Source: Labia minor (Eukaryota; Arthropoda; Insecta; Dermaptera; Spongiphoridae). Taken from it: DNA of 64,000 nt. Each line of letters opens with the position of its first letter. Position 1 is the first letter of the stretch. The DNA lies in assembly GCA_963082975.1 (NCBI GenBank), contig OY720349.1, positions 63,486,501 through 63,550,500 on the forward strand, written 5' to 3'. Shown piece after piece: positions 36,385-50,000 of this stretch. The notes under the pieces are model-generated. The model did no database searches. It was given only the letters and a program-made list of their open reading frames with translations, and was not told the origin of the DNA. The position numbers were made by a program, and so were the translations under genes.

Positions 36385-36716
36385 TCGACCGACGATAGTA
36401 AGGGATGTATTGTTTTCACACCAAATTTCACATTTGGAGATTTTTACATATCTCCACGAATCATGCATTTTGTATTGGTTTTATCCTCGGGAAAAATTAT
36501 CTTCATTAGTTTTTTCTTAATTTTAAATTATATGACGTCACAGCCAGCTACTACTTATATATTATAAATATAATAAAATTAAAAATATTTGTTATATCCA
36601 TATCTGATTTTTATTGCATTAATAGATATATTAAAATTATTTGAAATTGTTTCTGTACCTGGAAATTAATTTACTTCAAACTGTCGGTCGGTTCGGACTT
36701 GGCCACAGGTCAACTT
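36385..36716 (+). mobile_element. Helentron-type family 2, copy 4
   Basis: Starts cgaccgacgatagtaaggga and ends ctgtcggtcggttcggactt then ggccacaggtcaactta. It is a near-complete short form of the 34641-34992 unit, with the inner segment tatgacgtcacagccagc. Confidence 0.75.
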
Positions 36717-37070
36717 ATTTTTTAATTATTTTTTTCTATTTCTTAATTGTAAAAGAAATTCAATAATATGTATCAATTTATGTTTACCAAATATTTAATA
36801 AATAATTTAATTTCGTTTTGTCTTTTAACTTTGGTTTAAATTACAATTATATTAGAATCATGATAATATTTATTAAAGAAAATTCACTATCTCTTCTAAT
36901 TTTAATAAAACGATAATCATAAGATTTATTCTTATAGTGGATGGAAATGGAAATTTATCTCATTTTTTAAAAATTATTTTAAATGAATTAGAGAAGTTAA
37001 AATTAAAGAAAAACAATATAAATATATTTGGTTAGAGTATGGGATATTTCTCTCCATATATGATATAGAG

Positions 37071-37537
37071 CAGAGGTTCTTAAACCTTTGTACTCCGCGG
37101 ACCCCCACTTGAAAAAAAAAATTTTTTGACGGACCCCATCCCAACTTTAGGTACTTTACGTCATTTTATTAGTTAATTTCTGGCTTACGATCTCATAAGA
37201 ACAAGGATATATGATGGATATTTCTAACAGTGATTGGTGAATAACGATTTTTTTGCATATAGTAGAACACATTTTATTAGAAATTATAATATTGAAGAAA
37301 GAAAATTCAGCTAAATATGAAGATGGAAACGGTAGCAATAGTTTTCTTGCACATTTCGTTGAATTTGGGTATTTGATCTCTGTTTCCTCACAAAGCCATG
37401 CCATCGCTTCTTTTATATTAATTAAAGTTTTAACTGACTCATCATTTTCTCGTGCACCTGTACGATGGCTTTGCGGACCCCCAGTAAAGGCTTCGTGGAC
37501 CCCCAGGGGTCCGCGGACCACAGTTTAAGAACCTCTG
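37071..37537 (-). mobile_element. hAT element with TSD and residual transposase
   Basis: 467 bp, ends CAGAGGTTCTTAAACC and GTTTAAGAACCTCTG, with a perfect 8-bp target-site duplication ATATAGAG at 37063-37070 and 37538-37545. The terminal repeats extend inward (cgcggaccccca / ggggtccgcgg). The interior on the minus strand keeps a transposase C-terminal segment. Confidence 0.9.
37156..37521 (-). pseudogene. hAT transposase remnant, C-terminal part
   Basis: Inside the hAT element, the minus strand reads ...KYPNSTKCARKLLLPFPSSY then LAEFSFFNIIISNK. This matches the LLLPFPSSYL-E--FS pattern near the C-terminus of ZBED5/FAM200-type hAT transposases, the dimerisation region. The DDE catalytic part is absent, so it is a deletion derivative that would need transposase supplied in trans. 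Confidence 0.6.
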
Positions 37538-38019
37538 ATATAGAGTATTAAATAAAAAAACATTTTTACCTCTTACCTGTCTCAACCCTTGGTGGCGCCT
37601 TTATTTCCAACCCTTATAAATTTGTGAAATCACTAGGTCAAGGTCAATATTGTTATTTAGGTTAGATTGAATATTTATTTTTAACTTTTCAAAATTGATA
37701 CCTCATTTGAATTAATAATTAGTTTCCTTCAATTCCAGTAGATGGCCAAGTAAAGTGAAACCCCGGCGATTTCTGCCAGTTGCTTTCTGACGTTTCTTGT
37801 CATTTCAATTATCGGTATCACATCTATTTACACATTAAGATTTCAGTGATTCAATAAATATTATTATTCTTTATGGTAAATAACCAGTTTTTATTTAAAC
37901 ATACATTATCAGATATCGTTCCAAAGGTTTATCATTATTTCACTTTTAGGTTGGCATATTCACATAAATATCACACCTGCAAGAATTTTATTACAATTTT
38001 TATTAAAATTTTTTGAATA

Positions 38020-41000
38020 ATGGCTGATCGTGGAAAATATGATACTAGAGGTCCGCCCCAAAATCCATTATTATCTTCTGCTGGGATTAGTTTTCCCTTT
38101 GAAAATTTTACACGAAATACTATTTTAATGCCAGCAGCACCAGAACCGCAAATGCCACTTCCTGAAGGTAAAATTTTTATTTTTTATTTTTTTGATTAAT
38201 TTCATTTTCCTTACTTTTTATATTATTATTAAATTCAATATGAATTATATTTTTAATCAACTGCATTATTAATTTTTAATATAATAATTAAAGTATAAAA
38301 ACATATGGTATTAAAATTTTTAAACAATATTATAAAAATATAATTATTTCTCTTAAATTATGTAAATAAAGATTGAGACAAAAGGGGAAATATTCTAAAA
38401 TATATTATAATATTTATTAATGATTTAATAATTATTTAAAAAGGGGCTAATTATTTCAAAATCACATTTATAATCATCTACATATTTACATTTGTTGTTG
38501 CCAACACAAAAAGTCAAATAAAATAGCAATTTCTTCTAATGAAAATAAAATGTTCTGTTGAAACTATAACTATAGTTTATTTCTATTAACATTTTGAGTT
38601 TCTAGTGAATCTTTGTGAAAGGTCTAACTAGGTCAAAATGAAGGTGAAGATCTTTGAAACTATTCTTTACTAACTTTATGACATTTCTTTGAAAACATAT
38701 TAATACTAATACTAATATAGTTAATGGAATATATTTTAGAAAATTGAATATGAAGATTTTTACTATCTCACCAGAGATAGTATTGCGATCACGAAAATTT
38801 TCGATGTTGAGATTTTGATGTTTTTATACGTTTTGAAGGTTCCTGAATCATTTTTACTAAGGTTGAGAAAAATGTCAGTGTGTGTGTGTGTATGTATGTA
38901 GACAAGATTACGCAAAAACGGTTTGAGCTAGAATGATGCAATTTGGTACATGAGCATTATTCAAAATTCATAGTTTTCTATCAACTTTTGAGAAATGTAG
39001 CTCAACCGGAAGAGGGTCATTACCTACAACGTTTTGATTTTTTTTCCTCTAAAGTGACCGTAAAAATAAAGATATATGTTTGATAATTTTTCACATGATT
39101 AATAATTGTATAAAACTGCTATATATAGAATTTCAGCTTGATTGAATCGCTGAAAGTACCAGAATTAATTTTTTAACACTGAAAATCTCACGCGCCAACA
39201 CGTGCCATGGTGCCATCAATAAAAAACCAAACATGCGCTGGTTTAATATTTATTATTTATAATTTATAATTATTAAATTTAATTTAAATATAATATATTA
39301 TGTTATTTAATCCAATTCAAATTGCGAGATAGTCGAGTGGAGACACTCCAGCTTATTTATTTTTAAATTTAAACTGAATTGAAAAAATTAAATTTAATTA
39401 GAAAAATAGCATGAAAACTAAAACTAGTTATAATGTGGTTTCAAATCTTTATTGATAAGTTTATCTCCATTACAAAGATCATTTTATTTTGATAAGACTT
39501 CTTATAAATATATATATACTAGCTGCTCAGACCGCCTTCGGTGCTCTTCGCACCTAGACAAAGGGCCTTTATCTGCCCCCTGTACCCCCGAAGTAATATG
39601 TATTATTTGGTCTGTAATAGATTTTTATTTATAAAACTAAAACTAACTTTTTTACCTTATGTGGTCTCCCCACAGCCATACTAAATTTAAATAAATTCAA
39701 TTATTTATTTTTTAATGGAAATATGATTTAATTTAAACTTGGGAGTGATTCATAATAAATGATAAATAGAAATAATGAATGTTCTTAGCGAGATTAGATT
39801 AGATCTAATGTTGTCCGATTTGGCTTTAATCCGGATAGATATTCTCCTAAGATTAGAAAAAACTTATAAGTCCTATTCATTTACCCATAAAAGTTGTATT
39901 GTAAGTTATATCATATAAATTTTTAAAAATTAATTAATTTAGCTATTGATACAAATTTTAGTCTTTTATCAAAAAAAAGTATATATTGTAATGTAATTTC
40001 ATAGATATCTGTTCAGCCAATTTTGGGTCTATAAAGTCACAATTTTCCAGACGAAGACATGAAAATCCTAGTCTCTTTTAATTCTAGAGGTCCTGAAACG
40101 TGAAGATATGCAAAAAAATTTAAATGCTGAGCAATGTGCATGCAAAAACCTTTATAAATATATATTATAGATTTAATTAAATAAATTATATATTATTTTT
40201 AAATAATTACCACTTAATACGTATATACTTATTATTAGAACAATTACACTATTTTAAATTATATATTTATTTTTAATTTTTAAAATTTAGCTCTTATAAA
40301 TACACCCTCCTTTCCAAAAGCAACCGAATTTTTTTAAACAAATAGTACCACTAATGTCATCTCTTGTAATATTTTACCCGTAGATGGCTTAGTCCCTCAT
40401 TGACAACTGGTATATATTTCATGACATTTGCATGCATACAACAAAAGTTATTGCGTTTCAAATGTCAGTGTGTTTTGTATAAAGAGCTGCAATTGATTTT
40501 TGTGTTAAACTTGGTAAAACTTTTACTGAAACGCACCAAAATGCATATGGTGATGATTGTCTATCCCGTACGCAAGTTTACGAGTGGTTCGGACGATTCA
40601 AATCGGGTAGAGAGACGCTGGATGATGATGAAAGATCAGGCCGTCCCAGAACCGGATTTTTACGATTCAAAAGGAATTACCCACAAAGAATTTGTTCCAC
40701 CCGGCCAGACAGTCACTGGAGAGTTTTACTTGGGCGTCATGAAGCGTTTGCTGGCAAGAATTCGTCGTAATAGAGAATATCGAGAAATCGGCAGTTGGAC
40801 TCTTTTGTTCATCGTTCGCGGCTTGTAACTGAATTTTTGGTCAAAAATCACGTTATTCCTTTGCATCATTTGCCCTATTCACCAGATCTGGCTCCGTGCG
40901 ACTTCTATCTGTTCCCTAAACTGCATTTGGCGATGAAAGGAAAGTGGCACGCATCGATTGAAGCCATTGAGAAGGCGACGACCGACGTCCTAAAGACCAT

Positions 41001-44000
41001 TCCAATAAAGGACATGGAGAAGTCGTTTGACAACTTGTTGGAGCGTGCGTTCGATCCAGAAGGGGAATACATTGATTAATAAAAATGATTTGTTCCAAAA
41101 TGTACATTGGTTTTTTGTTTTTTTAAAAAGTTCAGTTTCTTTTGGAATGGAGGGTGTATAGGCATAATACAACCCTATCTTCGAGAGTAAAAATAAATAT
41201 CTAATTATAAGGAAATTGTGATATGAAAAGCTTTTGTCTCTCATTCATTTTTAACATTCTTTCCTTATAATATTTTTTTTTAATTTTAATCCTAAGTTGA
41301 GAATTTATCTATACTGCCAAAAAATCATTTTTTTTTATATAATACTATAAAACGAAGAAATTTTTTTCAAGTTTGTAGGCCATATTAAGTTATAATGCTG
41401 TCATTTTTTTAGAAAAATATTATAGATTAACGATTATACTATTATATATTTACAGGAAAAATTGTTTTATTGCAAAAGGTTGTCTTATAATATTCCATAC
41501 AAGATAAAATTGGCTGATATGAAAAAAATCATGTTCCAGGACTAACCCTTTTTTACTTTATCTACGAATACATTATTTTAATTGAAAGGTTAATTCCAAA
41601 TTAAAAAAGCACTTGGCATACTATTATAAACGGTATTCTTGTAAGGAGATCTACAAAAAGGTCATTACTCATTTTTAGAACTAATATGAATCTAATAACA
41701 GCAACTGTTCTGCGAATAGATAAGCGATATTTTGAGAGATATACTTGTTGCGGCAATGACCTTAAGACTATAGTTAAAATTAAATCATATAATCTATTTC
41801 AGTTTTAACAGACTTATTTAGTTACCTCTATATTAAGATAAACCAAAAGTAACCATATTTTAAAATCAAAGTTCTGAATAAAGAAAATAGATAAAATAAA
41901 ATTTATTTTCTAATTTAATTTTAATTCTACATTCTATAACTCATAGAGAATAAAAATATTTTTCAAATATGCAATATTATAAAGAATTGGTCTTTTGAAT
42001 AATAAGTCATTATATTATATTATCTTATCGATCACATTCATATAAAGTTAATATGCAACAATTACTATATATACTAGATATATTATAATTATGAATAAAT
42101 ATGTACATAAGTTAAGCTCCACTCCTTAAATTCATTTGATCTATTTCAGAAAAAATTAAAAATATGATAAGTTAAATATTTAGGTATGCAAGAGATAAAT
42201 CATTTATCTAAATTATTATTTTATTTATTTATTAAATATTAAATATACATGATAATTTTTTAAAATCAATTTCTCCTTCTAATTAAGATTCAAAGGCCCA
42301 TTATTTCAAAGGTAATTGGGTTAAATGAGAAATAACGAATTGTCTACTATTTGTTATGACAATTATTTTTATCTTTATTAAATATATATAATTAAATTTG
42401 CATTTATATATTCTACTTACTCCTAGATTCTAGTTAATTAATTTTACATATATCTTAAAACTAATTTTTAAATCATTAATTCTAATAATTGTTATACAGG
42501 TATTTGATTATTATTAATTAAAATAAATAATGAAAGTAATTTGATTTTATATATTTTCATTTTAAGTTCATTTATTAAAGAATTCTTAATTTTATGTTAT
42601 ATTAAAATTTAATTGATTATAGATTATAAAAATATTGAAAGCTCCAAATAACTTTTTTTCTTTTTTTAAATCATTAAATTTAAAATTTCAATAAAAAGAT
42701 TAATAAATCTAATTATTATTAGCTGCTAGTTTTTTTTATGTTTAATTTTATGTTATGTTGCTACTTGTTTAATTCTTAATATTCTACGCCTTCTACAGAT
42801 TACAATACAAACAATTATTGTTATCAAAAGTGCAATAAATAATAAAACTCCTAAAACTATAGCTGCAATTTCACCCATTGACAAAACGCCATCTGCAATA
42901 ACAAATATATATTATTTATATAATAGGTTTTTACTATTTTACTTTAACTTTTACTTTATTTTAAAATTAATCCTATTGTAAAAAAAAAATATAATAAATA
43001 TTTATTACAATAAATAATAATAAAAATTACTGGGACTGTGATTACCTATGCATATTATAAATAAATGAATATATTAAGTTTACCTGTTGAGTTGATTGTA
43101 TAACTGATTGAATTTCCGCCAACATCAATCGCAGTAAGAAGCAATTTATTCCGACAACAACTAGATGAATATTTCGCGGTTATTGGTGATCTTGTCCCCG
43201 CTATAAAATCTTCTTTAAAAATTAAGCCTGAAGGTTCTGCTATTATTTGGAGTAGACCTATTTTTGAAAAAAAAAAAAATAATAAAAAATAATATTTTAA
43301 AATTAGCTTTCGGTCTCTGCAAAACTTCCTTGATAGAAAAAAAAATTGGGCAACAAAAGTGCAGCCGAAACCTAAGTCGGGAAGTTTTTCGCCAATAAAC
43401 TACAAAAGTATACAATTATGGACTTATGAAGCTACCAGAATGGACAATATGTATTTAAATAAAATTTAAATTTCAGTAAAGAAAAATTCGATTCAAAAAT
43501 GATAAAAAAAATTCGAAAATTCTTTTTAGATGACCCATTTTTTCTAAATTTATAAAACTAATGATATTTACAAAAGGACTGAAGCCACAATAATAATATT
43601 CGAATAAACGAATACAAAATTATTTTTCATCAACTTTTTAATAAATATACAATTGATACCAACCTGATCTATAATCGTTAAATGTAATATCCGCACTCCA
43701 ATGTTTATTATGACATGATGCGTTATCCTCTTCTCGATTGCATTTTATATTTACCTTATATGTTACTGTAGGTGGTTCCTTGTCATCAACCTATAAAAAA
43801 GCCTAACCGTTTAGATAATTTGAAAAATAAAATAACAGTAAAGTAGGTGTTATTACTCATTTGCTTAAATATACATTCAATGTATGTTAGTCCACTTACT
43901 AAATGAATTTCCATTAACTTTTTCACAATTCAAATATTTCGACTGTATCTATTAGCTGCTAAGGTGTACTACATTGGAACGTATTAACTATGGGAGAGAA

Positions 44001-47000
44001 AATAAATGGGCAATGAGATATAATAATTTTCGGAGAAGAACCAATTGATTTACTAAATATTATTTTTCAAATAATAAAAATTTTGTTTTTTGAACAAATT
44101 TTAAGATTCATTTATAAATACTAACTACAGTTATTTTAAAAAATAATTGTTCTAGGTCTAGGACTTTTAATCTAATTTAAAGTCTAGATAATTTATTCTA
44201 TAAATTAAAATATATTCATAGAGATGTTGTTATTGTTTTGTGAGTTGAAAATTAGAAAAAAATATTGAATAATTGTTATTTAAAGAATCAAGTAAAATTG
44301 AAAGCTTAATATATATGTATAAACAAATATATAAATTAATTAGCGATACATACCGATGATTCAACTCTCAAAATGGCTCTTCGTTCAAGACTACCATCCG
44401 GACCTTGTAAAATAAACAAAATCTCATCTTCTAGCCCTATGGGCGCTCTTTGATCAATTTGATATCTCACTTCCACCAAAATTGTTTGCCATGGTCCCAT
44501 TAATGTTCTACAATTATTTAATTTATTTACATTGATTATATCAATGAATTATATTTAAAAAAATAACCAAACTTACTGTGTAGGAATTAAATTATTTATA
44601 AAGTTGTTTGAATCCGAGACTGTAAATACATAACGAATAGCAACGTCTCGATTATTTGAGACTTGAATAATGATTCTTCCTTGTGTACCTGGAAGGCCAC
44701 TTAGTTGAGATGTGGAAGTGACCCATGCTGCCACAGGTGAGAAAATTTGTGTCAATTTGGGTTCAGCATACCTTCCCTCCGAAACCCAAGCAACTCGAGA
44801 AAATGGCTCTCCTGAATCACACAAATTTATCTTAATTAATTAATTATTTATTCACTTATTTATATATTCTTACATCTTTTTATGATTAGCATTATATTTT
44901 TTACAAATTATTAAGTTTGAGCTCTTAGGATTTGTTGAATAGTGAATTTTTCTTAACTTATGTAGGTTTGAATTCTCGATACTAAGTTCTATGCAGTGAC
45001 ATAGAGGTTTCTACCGCCCTGGACACCCTTCACCCTCGTACGCTATTTTGGCTATGTCATTTGATCTACTCTTGGATTATTATAAAATTTTTTTGAAAAA
45101 ATACGTTAATACCTTAAAATGTTCTATTTCTAAATAAATTTAATGTGTTTGAATGTGATGGAATCAATACAACTTCTGAACTCTTCTCCTTAAACAAAAT
45201 CTTAAGTTTTTGTTGGATTTCCAATTATCTTCATTGATTCTAAATCATTTTATTATGATTACAGATAAATTCTAAGTTAGGCATCTGGAACCAAGGTTGA
45301 AAGTGGGTCGAAATTATATAAGATTTTTAGAGGTATATAATTAGTTGTTGCAACCTTGAACTTGCGAATTCTTAAAGATAATTAATTAACTAACTAATTA
45401 AGAATATAAATCAATAGATATATTCAAAAAAGTCAAATAAATTTATATGAATATATAACAATACCTCCCTTACTATCGTCGGTCGGTAAAAATTATTTAC
45501 TCAATAACTTTTTTTTAAATATTATTTAATCTAATACGTATGTATGTATCTGCAATAATAATTGTCAAGTATATGACCCTTGACAAAAAACATTTAGTTC
45601 TAGATTAGTTACTAACCTATTTCAACATAATCGTATTAATCATATAATTCATATTAAAAAAAAAAACAAAATGAAAATAACTTTCTATGAATGAATGAAT
45701 GTGTGAATGAAATTATTTTTCTCCTTCTACCCTAGTTGCAACAATTTTCAACCCTTAATTCGCAAAGTAATTTATTTTGTTTTTAAATAAATAAATTAGA
45801 GATTTATTTAAAAGAAAAATCATTAATTGATAAGTATTACCAAATATTGAATAAGTTAATAAAATCTTTGCTGATGTTATAAAAATAAATAAATTGCGTA
45901 TATATTTACATTATAATGTGTAATATTCAGATTACAACTGAAATTATCTTTTTATCGTTATTTTTTATATATATATATATTAGCTATAGTAAATTAATTT
46001 TAATAAACAAATCTTAATATTTTCAAACTTTTGCATCAAATGAATGTGGATTTTTAATAAAAATCAATTTTCTTATTAAAACAAACGTATTAAAGGTTAA
46101 TTTTGAAATAAACTAAATATATGCATTGTTTAGATATATTAGTTCAAAACTTTTTTTTTCATTCAATGAATAGGTTTTCATAAACTTATATTAGAGATAT
46201 ATTAACCCATTTTCTCCATAGTAATTCTTTGTTCCAGTAAGAATAAAAACCACCTGACCCATTTGCTACTAATTTTACTAATTAAATCATATAAACCATC
46301 TTTTAGATTAATTTTTTTTCATTTCATACAATTTTCTAAAAGTAGAAATATTTAAAACAAAATATCTCATGAATTTGATAATGGTGTCCCAGAAATGTGA
46401 CAAATTACTAAATTAGATATGGATAGTTAATTCATTAGATTATAAAGATTAAATTTTAATTGAAAACTCAGGTCCGGAAACGTCATTATCGTATGTGTTG
46501 GAGAGAAAAGTTAAGTAAATGTAATAACTTCTCTGAGATAAAGTACTCACTCCTTGCATGTTAGAGTGTTGTTGATTCAATTACTACCCTATTTGGGGTG
46601 TGTTTTACAATTATATTATCCAAAAATAAACTTTTTTACTATTCTTTCATCTCCTATTTCATTTATTTTCCCTCCAGTTTTAACATTCTTAATTGAAAAA
46701 TAAATTTAATTTATTATTACATCCTTGCATCAAATGATTAGCTATTAGGTTTCAAGATTAAACTTTTTTAATGTCTTGTGTTCATGTTTCCTATATTTAA
46801 ATATATACATATTCAGATGTTATAATTATTATTTTATGAATAAAGAATTTAGGACTATGAAAATTACGGGCAAAGATTTAAAAAATGCAATCATATAATT
46901 GACAATTATTTGTAACCTATTTATTTATTTAGATTTCTTTGATGCAATTTATGGCCTTCAATTAATTGGATTTATCATTTGAATGCATTTTTCTTTAAGA

Positions 47001-50000
47001 CACTGCGTCATAATAGTTTGCCAATAGTGGACTTTATAAGTAAATATCACTAGAATATTTAAAAAAAAAATTATCATTTTCAATTTGGTCATTGATTGTT
47101 TTATTCGTAAGGAGATAAATATAAATGTAATATTTCGTATAACATCAAATTTATAATGATTAACGTCATTTTATCAATAAATAGTATTTTATAAACTCTC
47201 ATTATTTAAAAATAATAAGAATAGATTTAATTCATTATATATCGAATATATACTTAAACTTAAAATTTATAATATTTTTTTGATAAATTTTATTTCAATT
47301 TTTTTTTTTTTTTATGGTATTATTCAATTATTTTTATCTTATATGCAACATATTTTAATAATTAAAATACTAGCAAATTACAAAATTAAAAAATTATGGA
47401 TTAAATATTAATTTAAAAAATTTTAAAATTTATTTTACCATTGTCCATTGTGCCTTTGACTTGTATATAATGAGGCGATTCATAAAAATGAAGATCCTGA
47501 TTATCTTTGATATCGAATTGAGTGTCCATTCGGTCGTTACTCTCAATGGGAACACCAAATTTATCCAAAAACTTATATTCCGTCCAATTGGCTGCATTAT
47601 CAAAAAATATTTTAACATCCAAATCTTCATTTTCTAAAAAGAAGACATACATAATTATAATACTATTTATTTTTTGTTTTCATATTAATTTTAAGATTAA
47701 GGGCTGGCATATATAAGACATCATTTATAATTAATAATAAATATTTCGGAATAATCATGGTTTTAAAATTATTAAAATTTATTTATAATTAGTTGGTGAT
47801 TATCTTAAAGAATTAGGATTTCCCTTCATAATATCTCTTCCTTATTTACAACCTGCAACCTGTTCATCAATGTTATATTTTCTTTATATTTATAGGTACT
47901 TGTTTATACTTTTATGTAATTATAAAATTCAAAGAAAGAAAATATTGATCTCGAATTTTTATTTTTTTGTCCTTAACAATTATTTAAATTTTTTAATTTC
48001 TTTTCTTTTTATTTAATATCAATTTTCATTTAATTTTTTTAATCAAAATTTAAGATCCTCTTTGAAATTTTATTGTAATATATTTTATTGGGGACTGTTT
48101 TATTATGAGTGAGTTTGTGCATAACGATGTGTAATTATTATTTAATTAATTAATTTAATTGAAGGAATATAATGAGTTTAAGGAATATTTTATAAGATTT
48201 CATAATTAAAACCCAATACAAGGTTGCATTTTTAAAAGTGAAAAAATGATATATATATAAATATATACGTAAATTATATTATTTTTTTAAATTTCGATAA
48301 AAAGAAATGAATTTAAAAAAAATACAATAACAAAAATTAAATTATCGAGTTTTCATCCATTTTATCTGTATTTGTAAACAAGGAGGGGTGGTTGTTCCTA
48401 CATTGACTGCGTCATCGGCATCGGCCTCGGCCTCCACGAGTTCCCCTTCGTGATGTTCCCAGCAGTCGCAACTTTACCATTGCCAAGTTTCCAACTAAAT
48501 TCAATTCTGTTTTAAGATTTACTTATTTCTCTCTAACGTAGAGCAATTTATTATAATTTATTTTGTATAAAGAAAAAGGTAGGCTACACACACTTTTTAT
48601 TTTACCATTCATATTTTTTTAAAACTACGATAAATCAAAAGCGCATGCAATCCACCATTTATTTAAGTATTTATTTATTTATAATATAATAATTATACAT
48701 TTTATAGAATATCATTCAATTCTCTTTTAAATTTTAATTTCAATGAATTGTATTTGACTTAACTAACAGATGTATAATTAATTAATATTTTTCAATAACA
48801 ATAACAAACCAGGTAACTTAATCAAAATATATTACATAAAATGACTTTAACAATCAATCAGGGGATTATTTACAAAAATAATTGATTAAAATTTTAAACT
48901 TTTTTACAAATTTCATAAAATTACAAATTTGATATCTTTAATCATTGGTTTATTTACATAATCATGCGTTATTATTAATCGATTTATTAATGGATATAAC
49001 ATATAATACATTTTTTGTACATATAAATCATATGATTTCTTTCTTTCCATTGAAAAAATATGTGAATTATTATTGTTATTTGATTATTATTATTATAATT
49101 ATAATTATTTATTTAATTATACTATCAATAGTGATTATAATAAAAAAAATTATAGCCTTCCTCCGACATTGACAAAATTGAATTGGGGAAATTAATAATG
49201 GATAATAATTAAGCTCAATAATTTTAAAATCAAAATATTTTAAAACAACAAATAAATTCAGAATTCCGTAAATCGATTTCTCGGGTTTAACATATGCAGT
49301 GTCCTACTGGAAGAAAGGAGTGAAATCTGAATGGATATTAGTTATTAAAAAAATTAAAGAAAAATAAATTTTTATACTTTGTAAGGTAATTTTATCGAAT
49401 AAAAATATAAATCTTTTTATGGAAGATATACATATTAAATTCATGTCAAAAATTTCTATCTAGAAAGTTATCAATAATATAGTATAATTTTTTAATTCGA
49501 TTTTTTTAATTCAATACTTAATTATACTGGCATAGATCACGATATCAAATATTGTTATTGTAAAATAATTGTTTCATTCACTAATTTTCTAACTGTTATA
49601 AAAAATAAATAACCTCTTGCATGTCAATAACTCTGGATGTTCTCTGACCCATTTGTCATAATAAAAAAAATTTAATAAAAAATAATTTTGAAACAAAACT
49701 AAATAAAAATTTATAGGTATAATTAATTTTAATTATTTCATTTGTATATTTTTATAATTATATATCATTTTGATTAATTCCAAATTTATAGAATAATTTG
49801 TCAAAATAATTATTCTTTTCTTTTTACTATCTCGCCAGATAGTTTTTGACATGATTAAAAATTGTATAAAACTGTTATATATAATAATTCCAGCTTGATT
49901 GAATCGCTGAAAGTACCAGAATTAATTTTTTAACACTGAAAATCTCACGCGCCAACACGTGACGTGGCTCCATCAACAAAGAGCCAATCATGCGCTGGTT

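Larger units (their letters stand above)
35490..38019. other. Intergenic region with repeats and upstream region of the next gene
   Basis: Contains a family-2 repeat (36385-36716) and a hAT element (37071-37537). The 37560-37860 part is GC-richer (ggtggcgcc, agatggccaag, gaaaccccggcgatttctgc) and directly precedes the plus-strand gene at 38020, so it is the likely promoter/5' UTR. 35550-36370 holds nothing recognisable. Confidence 0.5.
38168..42752 (+). other. Intron segment 5' of the nested gene
   Basis: Between exon 1 of the plus-strand gene and the 3' end of the nested VWA gene. It contains HINE copy 2 (38762-39353), a GC-richer patch at about 39520-39600 (agaccgccttcggtgctctt; unknown repeat), the dispersed repeat at 39985 and a mariner remnant (40303-41156). 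41200-42750 shows only AT-rich DNA. Confidence 0.6.

Noticed and set aside
40916-41244. Minus-strand frames over the mariner
   Set aside because: Shadows of the plus-strand transposase remnant.
44992-45060. Possible hAT-type MITE (cagtgacatagagg ... ctatgtcatttg)
   Set aside because: Inverted match is only about 8-10 bases and no target-site duplication could be found.
48945-49172. 75-codon frame rich in Ile/Tyr/Leu
   Set aside because: Low-complexity translation of AT-rich DNA with no splice context.
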